DNA of 28,682 bases from SM23-73-3 sp964580215. GTDB lineage: Bacteria; Zixibacteria; MSB-5A5; SM1-73. The notes below the pieces were generated by a model. That model ran no database searches. It saw only the letters and a list, made by a program, of their open reading frames with translations, and was not told where the DNA came from. The stretch is from the NCBI GenBank assembly GCA_964580215.1, contig CAZOJT010000034.1, positions 1 through 28,682 of the forward strand. Reading direction: 5' to 3'. Of this stretch, positions 23,387 through 28,682 are shown in pieces (within the stretch, counting starts at the first letter, position 1; every line of letters begins with the position of its first letter). Both the position numbers and the translations under genes were made by a program.

Positions 23387-24451
23387 TCAAGTAGCATAGG
23401 TTACAAAGCTATCAACTGACACAGGTAACAGACTCGTATGAGTGCATACGCATTTGATTAAGTTTTTATCATAATAGATGTCCAACAGTTTTTTGTTTTG
23501 CTCTATTTTTACCATTTTACCAATAAGGATGTCGGATATGTAGATTTCGCTTCCATTGAAATGGATACAGCCGTTGGCCCGGACTTTTCTTAATAAGCTT
23601 CCTTGGGGGTAAAAGATAGGCACAGGTGGTTGTGGGAACTGCCGTTTAACGAACTTATATCGAGAGATAGGAGGAAGGTTGCCTATGGCCTGATGAGGTC
23701 TTTCATAGTTATAATAAAAACGATAAGCATCAAAAGCTTCCTGGGCCTCCTGGATGTCTTTGAAGCGAAACCGTTTAATGAGCTCTCTATTCACGGTGCG
23801 ATGAAATCTTTCTACTTTGCCGTTGGTGGTGGGATGACGCACCCCGGTGGGGATATGGCCAATGCCCTGCTCTTTAAGAAACATCTGCACCTGGGTTTGT
23901 GCTGCATGCCTTTGAACAAACCAGACTCCATTGTCGGTCATAAGGTATTCAGGTTTCCCGTAGGTGGCAATAGCTTTTTTTAAGGTATCTAAGATATATT
24001 TGGTTCTTTCAAAAGGAAGAAGTTGGCTGGCGATGCAGAAACGAGAGTAATCATCTATGATGTTAAGAGGAAAGACCTTACCCCAATCTTTGATGATGAA
24101 GAAGCCTTTGGTATCCAACTGCCAAAGTTCGTTAGGAGCGGAACGCTCAAATCGACGGTATTCTCTTTTTGGAGGAGCGCTCCAGCCGTTAAGATGATGA
24201 CGCACCAAAACATTTTGAATCCCTTGATGGGAAGGAGGATCTATACCCAAGTTTTTCAGTTCCGCTTGGAGACGAACAGGTCCGAAGTCGGGATGTTGAG
24301 ACCGGAGCTCCACAATGGCCTCCTCCACGGTGGAAGGAATCTTTTTGGGTCTTTGGTGAGGAGCACGACTTTGATCTTCTAAACCCGTAACTCCTTCTGC
24401 TCCAAAGCGGTGCTTAATCCCGCCAACGGCGGGATTTACGAGAAACTCCAA
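23387..24451 (-). pseudogene. IS481-family DDE transposase, main fragment
   Basis: 354-codon frame. The first 12 residues (MEFLVNPAVGGI) come from reading the N-terminal helix-turn-helix and a palindrome in the wrong frame; true transposase sequence begins at KHRFGAEGVTGLED. The catalytic triad is present: QLDTKG, LMTDNG and GKVERFHRTV, then YYNYERPHQAIGNLPP. Close to the 3' end a CGTATGAGTGCATACG palindrome (from about 23433) encodes KCVCTHT, so the last residues are probably not original. The transposase is broken by the palindrome at 24416-24436 and should be inactive. Confidence 0.75.
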
Positions 24452-24548
24452 ACTCTCTTGCTATCTTGGTTACCGGAGCTTTCTCTTTAAAAAATCTTTG
24501 TAACATGAGCCACCTCTGTTCAACTAAGGTTTTATTATCCCATGGCAT
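24414..24548 (-). pseudogene. IS481 transposase, N-terminal helix-turn-helix fragment
   Basis: 44 codons from an ATG at 24548 preceded by AGGAGGT five bases away, the genuine transposase start. It reads MPWDNKTLVEQRWLMLQRFF then the helix-turn-helix VTKIAREFGVSRK, and runs into the AATCCCGCC-AAC-GGCGGGATT palindrome, after which it stops. The rest of the enzyme continues in another frame. Confidence 0.75.
24416..24436. repeat. GC palindrome that splits the IS481 transposase
   Basis: Perfect 9-bp arms, AATCCCGCC and GGCGGGATT, around AAC. It sits where the recognition helix of the helix-turn-helix should be and joins two different frames. Confidence 0.75.
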
Positions 24549-24680
24549 GTTTACCTCCTGGTTTTTTTAGCCAGGAAGTAATATAACATGCCAAAAGGTG
24601 TTACCCATGTTAGTTGATAATTCTGTTACCGATGTAGGTTGACAATACACTAAAGATTGCGGCTACAAAATCAAAACATA

Positions 24681-24730
24681 TGCGTCAGTCACCAGGATTC
24701 CCCTGACGGGGAAGAGTAGCTCCTGACGCA
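24681..24730. repeat. Two-level hairpin upstream of the 425-residue secreted protein
   Basis: TGCGTCAG (24681-24688) pairs with CTGACGCA (24723-24730); inside, TTCCCC-TGAC-GGGGAA (24698-24713) forms a second stem. It could be a dispersed repeat or a structured leader. Nothing else is visible in 24667-24850. Confidence 0.6.
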
Positions 24731-24860
24731 ACATTTAAACATTTAAAAATCGTTATCCGTCATCAGTTATTGTTTTTTTGTTATCTTCTCTTAATCCCCA
24801 TTCGTATCTTTATCTAAGAACGATGTCCCGGTGTGTTGAATTACTGAATCTGGAGGTACG

Positions 24861-26138
24861 GTGAAGAATAGTCGGATAAAAAAGATAATATTTTTCCTTT
24901 CCTTTTTTCTTCTTCCTTTTTCCTTCTCTCATGCGGACAAGATTTTGATCTATATGGATCTTGGCCAAACCGATCATCTGAAAGCTTACGGGGTGGCTTA
25001 CTGGACTTTGGAACAGGGATACAATGTGGAGTGGCTTCTAAACTACCGCGGCGGCTCTTTTATGACCGACTTCCATGAAGAGTTGGCTGATCTTTGCAGA
25101 TTAAGAGGGGTAGCTTTCAGCGTAATCGATCTTTCATCCGCGGCATCGATTTACAAGGAGATTGAGGAAAACAACATGGAGGTGGTGCTCTTGGAGAAGG
25201 CGCCGGCTATCGCCATCTACACTCCCCCCAACAAGGAGCCCTGGGATGATGCTGTCACCTTGGCTTTAACCTATGCGGAGATACCCTATACCACTCTGTG
25301 GGATGAAGAGGTTTTAATGGGGGAGTTAGTAAAATACGACTGGCTTCATCTGCATCACGAGGATTTTACCGGACAGTATGGAAAATTCTATCGGTCCTTC
25401 AGAAATGCTCTATGGTATAAGCAGGAGGTGGCTACCTGTGAACTGATGGCAAAGAAGCTGGGATTCAGAAAAGTGCCTGAGGAGAAAAAGACGGTTGCCC
25501 GGGCGCTCAAAGATTATGTAGCTCGGGGAGGGTTTCTTTTTGCCATGTGCTCTGCCACGGAGACAATGGATATCGCCTTGTCAGCGGAGGCTGTGGATAT
25601 CGTTCCCCAGGAGTTGGATGGAGACCCGATGGATCCGGACTGTCAAGAAAGGCTGGATTATTCAAAATGTCTGGCTTTCACGGATTTTCAAGTCTCAACC
25701 GATGCTTACAAGTACGAGCATTCCAATATAGATACCACACCCGATAAGATCGCCGCCCAACTGGGTCTGGAGTCTGATTATTTCACCCTTTTTGATTTTT
25801 CCGCCAAGCTTGACCCAGTGCCCACCATGCTGGTGCAGAATCACGTTTCGGTGGTGAACGGATTTATGGGGCAGAACACGGCTTTTAGAAAAAGCCTTCT
25901 GAAAAAATATGTTACCATCCTGGGAGAGACCGAAGGAAAAGACGAGGTGAAATATATCCACGGCAACTTTGGGCGGGGCACCTGGACTTTTTACGGGGGT
26001 CACGACCCTGAGGATTATAAGCATATGGTGGGAGACCCACCCACAGATTTGAGCCTGCATAAGAGCTCTCCGGGATACAGATTGATATTAAACAATATTC
26101 TGTTTCCTGCAGCTAAGAAGAAGGAAAGAAAAACCTGA
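24861..26138 (+). CDS. Secreted protein of the family often labelled 'asparagine synthetase B'-like, function unknown
   Basis: 425 residues from a GTG at 24861; GGAGG lies five bases upstream. The signal peptide ends at about residue 25 (FFLLPFSFSHA). The mature part begins KILIYMDLGQTDHLKAYGVAYWTLEQGYNVEWLLNYRGGSF, a block conserved in FCB-group proteins that databases tend to call asparagine synthetase B although no synthetase motifs are visible. A middle segment (LKDYVARGGFLFAMCSATETMDIAL) resembles a class I glutamine-amidotransferase-like fold, with Cys in the elbow position, and the end has GRGTWTFYGGHDPEDYKHMVGDPPTDLSLHKSSPGYRLILNNILFPA. Probably periplasmic or surface-exposed; reaction unknown. 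Confidence 0.75.
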   Translation: MKNSRIKKIIFFLSFFLLPFSFSHADKILIYMDLGQTDHLKAYGVAYWTLEQGYNVEWLLNYRGGSFMTDFHEELADLCRLRGVAFSVIDLSSAASIYKEIEENNMEVVLLEKAPAIAIYTPPNKEPWDDAVTLALTYAEIPYTTLWDEEVLMGELVKYDWLHLHHEDFTGQYGKFYRSFRNALWYKQEVATCELMAKKLGFRKVPEEKKTVARALKDYVARGGFLFAMCSATETMDIALSAEAVDIVPQELDGDPMDPDCQERLDYSKCLAFTDFQVSTDAYKYEHSNIDTTPDKIAAQLGLESDYFTLFDFSAKLDPVPTMLVQNHVSVVNGFMGQNTAFRKSLLKKYVTILGETEGKDEVKYIHGNFGRGTWTFYGGHDPEDYKHMVGDPPTDLSLHKSSPGYRLILNNILFPAAKKKERKT

Positions 26139-26155
26139 AAATTTCAAAGCCTAAG

Positions 26156-26186
26156 GATGGGGCAGGGATTTAACCCCTGCCCCATC
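26156..26186 (+). terminator. Strong hairpin after the secreted-protein gene
   Basis: GATGGGGCAGGG pairs perfectly with CCCTGCCCCATC, 17 bases after the stop codon. It lacks a proper T-run, and a shorter version (GGCAGGG/CCCTGCC) occurs at 28330-28350 after the next secreted-protein gene, so it may be a dispersed repeat with terminator function. Confidence 0.5.
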
Positions 26187-26250
26187 TTGAAAGATGTAGG
26201 GCATATTCAAAGGTAACTATTGCCTTTTGAGACTATTGCCTGCTTTTCAC

Positions 26251-26333
26251 GGAGGACTATCCTAATTGGTAAGGAACCTGACTTGAAATCAGGCGGCCGT
26301 AAGGCCTTGCGGGTTCGAGTCCTGCGCCCTCCG
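26251..26333 (+). tRNA. tRNA-Ser (anticodon TGA)
   Basis: GGAGG at 26251 pairs with CCTCC at 26328-26332; the two inner acceptor positions are A-C mismatch and C-G. The anticodon stem CCTGA/TCAGG encloses CTTGAAA, anticodon TGA for UCA codons. The variable arm GGCC-GTAA-GGCC and T-arm GCGGG-TTCGAGT-CCTGC are present. CCA is not encoded. A hairpin ATGAACC-AGAT-GGTTCAT follows at 26336-26353. Confidence 0.92.
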
Positions 26334-26409
26334 GTATGAACCAGATGGTTCATGCCTCCGCTTTTTCTTTGCTCACTTGAAAAATCCCCACTGATTTTCC
26401 TTGACTTCC

Positions 26410-26437
26410 TTGACTTCTCTGTATTTTGAGTTATATT
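26410..26437 (+). promoter_or_regulatory. Possible promoter for the BNR-like protein gene
   Basis: TTGACT (26410-26415), a 16-base spacer and TATATT (26432-26437), about 185 bases before the ATG at 26622. A 47-codon frame beginning at TTG 26457 (reading RAKAYFVTEKNLLDIIRG) lies in between and may be a chance or leader ORF. The rest of 26354-26621 holds nothing else I can name. Confidence 0.35.
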
Positions 26438-26621
26438 GTATTTTGGGGACATTCAATTGAGAGCTAAGGCTTATTTTGTGACAGAGAAAAATCTGCTGGA
26501 TATTATTAGGGGAATACCGGGAGGTGATGAGAGAAGTAATTTGCTAATGACATCACGCTCTGAGCACAATTTTTCGACAAGCTCTTTCTGTCAACTTCTT
26601 TAATCAAGGAAGGAGGAACAA

Positions 26622-28091
26622 ATGTTTTTAACAAAAAACAAAGTCGTTTTTCTGTTACTGATAATCTTTTTTTCTGTTTTGGTCTCGACTGCAACTTTTG
26701 CGAGTACCATATGCACCGGTCCGGTTTCTGGAGGAATCTCCGTCGATTATGATACCAGTGGTAACGTGTATGCAGTTAGGTGCACAACTTGGAATGACAC
26801 ACCTCATGCTCGCATCAATGTCTACAAATCCATCGATGGTGGAAAATCTTGGCCTTCGTTCGCCAGCTTTTCTACTTGGCCCTTCAGTTATTCTTACCCT
26901 GTGGTTTTGACAGGAAGCACTGACAGTAAGTTGTATGTCTTCTATTTGTCTTCATATCAAAATGGAACCATTCAGGTGAAACGTTGGACCCAGAGCGGAC
27001 TGTTTGAAGGCACTTATGATGTTAAAGTGGACACGGATACCATCACCTACTTTTCAGCCTGTGTAGACTACGAAAATGGAAACCATCTTATGGTGGTTTA
27101 CCAGAAAGAAGAGATGGGAGATGATACGCCCGACCTTTACACCATTACGTCCACTGATTACGGGGAGACCTGGGGCAATGAGGTATTGGTATACGCCTAT
27201 GGGTCTCATCCGGACATCGCTTACGGCAGGAATGGATATGTCTATCTGGTATTCGAATGGCCCGGAGGAGGAGATTATGAAATCGGGTTTATCAGGAGCA
27301 CGGATTATTGCTCTTCCGGCTCGTGGGTGGACTTACAGACTCTTACCACCGATTCATATGACGATACCTACCCCAAGGTGGCAGCGCTTCACACCCTGCC
27401 TGATAGCATACCTTACGTTTGGGTAGCATATAACGATGCCCCGGTTGGCGCATACACACCTATGAACTTAGGATATGCATATAGCTGCAATGGGGGGGAG
27501 TTCTGGTCCAAAAACCATATTCTGGATAGCTCCACCGTCTGGAATGAGATGGGGTGTGATCTGTGGACGAAACGGAGCTCGGGTTATCCTTCTTCTTACG
27601 TAAATGTATGCTACTTTAAGGGCGGACATGTTCCCCCCTTCTACCACGCGCACATTTTCTACGGACGGGTCAGTTCGACGAATCCGACTTACTGGGGATG
27701 GCTCCACGAGAAAGGCACCTGGCCGACTCAGTCCGAAGATGGCAGAGAAATATGCCAGGGCACCTATGCTCAAGGCAATTGTGCTATTATGTGGGCCGGC
27801 AAGGATCCGCCGGGTGACCCTTTCGGAGATGACTTCCAAAATCTTTACTTCACTACATGGAGCACAGACGTAGAGGAGGAGATGACAGAGGGAGAGCTGC
27901 CGGCGCAGTTTTCTTTGTCGGCTAACTATCCCAATCCGTTTAACCCGGTTACCAGAATTCAGTATACAGTGGGCAGTAGGCAAGGAAAAGCTGTTGATGG
28001 TTCACGGTTCATGGTTCATGGTCCCATCCACACCACCCATGGGAAGGCGGTTGATGGTTCACGGTTCATGGTCCCATCCACACCACTTTAA
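26622..28091 (+). CDS. Secreted BNR/sialidase-like beta-propeller protein, sorting domain out of frame
   Basis: 489 residues; AAGGAGG is seven bases before the ATG. The signal peptide covers about 1-27. The body looks like a beta-propeller with Asp-box-like repeats (KSIDGGKSWPSF near 70, STDYGETWGNEVLV near 180, NGGEFWSKN near 290), as in sialidase-fold proteins, but lacks the arginine triad of true sialidases as far as I can see. At about 435 the linker LPAQFSLSANYPNPFNPVTRIQYTV starts the C-terminal sorting domain of FCB-group secreted proteins (T9SS/por-type, FlgD-like Ig fold). After it the frame enters a 57-bp duplicated segment with heptamers and ends at 28089-28091, so the sorting domain is lost from this frame (see 28079). 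Confidence 0.8.
   Translation: MFLTKNKVVFLLLIIFFSVLVSTATFASTICTGPVSGGISVDYDTSGNVYAVRCTTWNDTPHARINVYKSIDGGKSWPSFASFSTWPFSYSYPVVLTGSTDSKLYVFYLSSYQNGTIQVKRWTQSGLFEGTYDVKVDTDTITYFSACVDYENGNHLMVVYQKEEMGDDTPDLYTITSTDYGETWGNEVLVYAYGSHPDIAYGRNGYVYLVFEWPGGGDYEIGFIRSTDYCSSGSWVDLQTLTTDSYDDTYPKVAALHTLPDSIPYVWVAYNDAPVGAYTPMNLGYAYSCNGGEFWSKNHILDSSTVWNEMGCDLWTKRSSGYPSSYVNVCYFKGGHVPPFYHAHIFYGRVSSTNPTYWGWLHEKGTWPTQSEDGREICQGTYAQGNCAIMWAGKDPPGDPFGDDFQNLYFTTWSTDVEEEMTEGELPAQFSLSANYPNPFNPVTRIQYTVGSRQGKAVDGSRFMVHGPIHTTHGKAVDGSRFMVPSTPL
27993..28086. repeat. Direct duplication with tandem heptamers in the sorting-domain linker
   Basis: GTTGATGGTTCACGGTTCATGG begins at 27993 and again at 28050 (57 bases apart). 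Copy 1 has three heptamers (GGTTCAC, GGTTCAT, GGTTCAT; 27999-28019), copy 2 only two (28056-28069). Both end in CCCATCCACACCAC. The unequal heptamer number makes the net insert 50 rather than 57 bases, which shifts the frame. Confidence 0.85.
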
Positions 28092-28276
28092 CTATATATA
28101 ACATACTGGGACAGAAAGTGAGGACTCTGGTGAATGAGCCCAAGGAGCCGGGAACCTATGAGGTAATATGGGACGGAAAAGATGAAAGTGGAGAGCAGGT
28201 GGCCAGTGGAGTTTACTTCTATAAATTAGAGGCGGAGAATTTCAGCCAGACCAAGAAGATGGTTTTGATGAGATAG
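28079..28276 (+). pseudogene. Out-of-frame C-terminal sorting domain (FlgD-like)
   Basis: 65 codons reading HTTLTIYNILGQKVRTLVNE, then PKEPGTYEVIWDGKDESGEQ, VASGVYFYKLEAENFSQ and TKKMVLMR before TAG. This is the complete typical ending of an FCB-group C-terminal sorting domain (YNxLGQxVRTLVN..G.Y.V.WDG.D..G..VASGVYFYKL). It belongs to the 26622 gene but is in another frame. Adding one heptamer to the second repeat copy would join the two. Confidence 0.85.
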
Positions 28277-28373
28277 GTCGACATGTCAGACGGTCAACGG
28301 ATTGAACGGATAAAACGGATTTTCCGATAGGCAGGGATCAAACCCCTGCCCATCCAGAGAATTAGGTTACGAG

Positions 28374-28419
28374 AACGTGCCAGCGCCTAACTTTAGTTAG
28401 GTGCTGGCACGTTTATTTT
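28374..28419 (+). terminator. Intrinsic terminator of the secreted-protein gene
   Basis: An 18-bp stem, AACGTGCCAGCGCCTAAC with GTTAGGTGCTGGCACGTT (one G-T pair), TTTA loop, followed by TATTTT. The stretch 28277-28507 otherwise has only the GGCAGGG/CCCTGCC hairpin at 28330-28350. Confidence 0.65.
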
Positions 28420-28507
28420 GCCTCTCCCAGGCTATACTTTGCAGAAAAAGTGAGACGAAGATAGTAGAATCTGCAGAGGAAAGGCTTTTTGGGTGTTCAC
28501 CTTCAGG

Positions 28508-28624
28508 TTACTAAGAGGAGCAGGAAACAGTTTACATCTTATTATTCGTATGAATGTGCGTATGCACTCATACGAGCTTCGCATTGATTTTTTCTCCCCC
28601 ACCTGTTTTGGGCTTGACTTGAAA
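28508..28624. repeat. Inverted 117-bp copy of part of the MITE at 10445
   Basis: The reverse complement matches 10629-10745 at 115 of 117 positions. It contains the CGTATGAATGTGCGTATGCA palindrome and the inner end of the terminal repeat (CAGTTTACATC), but the outer CCAGAACCTAAC end is replaced. The left half of the element is missing here, so this is a truncated or solo copy. Confidence 0.85.
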
Positions 28625-28682
28625 TTCCCGGTTTAATGGAAGTTTCGTGTTGGTAAAAAGGTTAGATTTAGTTGATAATATG

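Larger units (their letters stand above)
23363..24666 (-). mobile_element. IS481-type insertion sequence with 69-bp inverted ends
   Basis: Bases 23363-23431 match the reverse complement of 24598-24666 at 52 of 69 positions without gaps. Each end carries two copies of a TCAAC-x-x-ACA-x-x-GGTAACA motif about 25 bases apart, likely transposase binding sites. The true element may start a few bases inside (at TGTATTGTC), because the outer GTAGCC..CAA..CTTTAG may itself be a dispersed repeat. It lies downstream of prfA and carries one broken transposase gene. Confidence 0.75.

Noticed and set aside
24023..24382. Plus-strand frames across the IS481 element
   Set aside because: Antisense to the DDE transposase, no start sites and no recognisable domains.
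26457..26600. 47-codon frame (TTG start) between tRNA-Ser and the propeller gene
   Set aside because: Too short, no clear ribosome-binding site, no recognised similarity; mentioned only as a possible leader ORF.

Overview
The window looks like a chromosomal segment of an uncultivated bacterium of moderate GC. The best taxonomic clue is the C-terminal NYPNPFNPVT sorting motif of the secreted protein at 26622, which is typical of the FCB superphylum (Zixibacteria-like and related candidate phyla). The mix of core genes, long lipoprotein-free secreted proteins, TPR proteins and very many short palindromic repeats fits that group. The phylum is an inference; no rRNA gene is present.

Layout. 1-1365 (minus): a membrane VanZ domain fused to a Mth938-like (DUF498) domain, with the start of another membrane ORF behind it. 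1400-1740: a block of palindromic repeats. 1824-5406 (plus): a GT-C (GT39-like) membrane glycosyltransferase with a C-terminal TPR array, tadA (tRNA adenosine deaminase) and a small membrane protein overlapping it. 5453-7930: a mobile-DNA zone with a broken tRNA-Ser remnant, an intact tRNA-Ser(CGA), a tyrosine recombinase truncated at the N-terminus and frameshifted at the C-terminus, and a decayed ISL3-type transposase. 7991-10361: a Cys-motif membrane protein followed by the peptide/pyruvate transporter family protein CstA. 10445-10757: a MITE-like element with 43-bp inverted ends, part of which recurs inverted at 28508-28624. 11057-13406: dciA (DUF721) and gyrB, a replication pair; dciA seems to be leaderless. 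13460-15584: an AbiTii-like protein and a radical SAM enzyme. 15828-20067 (minus): a large membrane protein, then an operon (promoter at 20116-20143) of a PH-like membrane protein and two paralogous secreted TPR proteins. 20537-23326 (plus): rpmE, a DUF1385 membrane protein and prfA, a common bacterial translation cluster. 23363-24666: an IS481-type element with long inverted ends and a broken transposase. 24861-28276: two secreted proteins with tRNA-Ser(TGA) between them.

The most unusual aspect is the density of short structured repeats. At least ten copies of a CCCGCC-n3/4-GGCGGG palindrome occur between genes and also inside a tRNA remnant, both transposases and the linker of the DUF1385 protein. 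Other families are a double-hairpin REP-like unit (three copies), a CGTATGA/TCATACG palindrome nested in the MITE and in the IS481 element, and tandem 7-bp repeats at the ends of three genes. In the last secreted protein a change in heptamer number appears to have pushed the C-terminal sorting domain out of frame, which could act as a phase switch. I found no CRISPR array, rRNA gene or complete prophage. A defence role for the AbiTii-like protein is possible but unproven.
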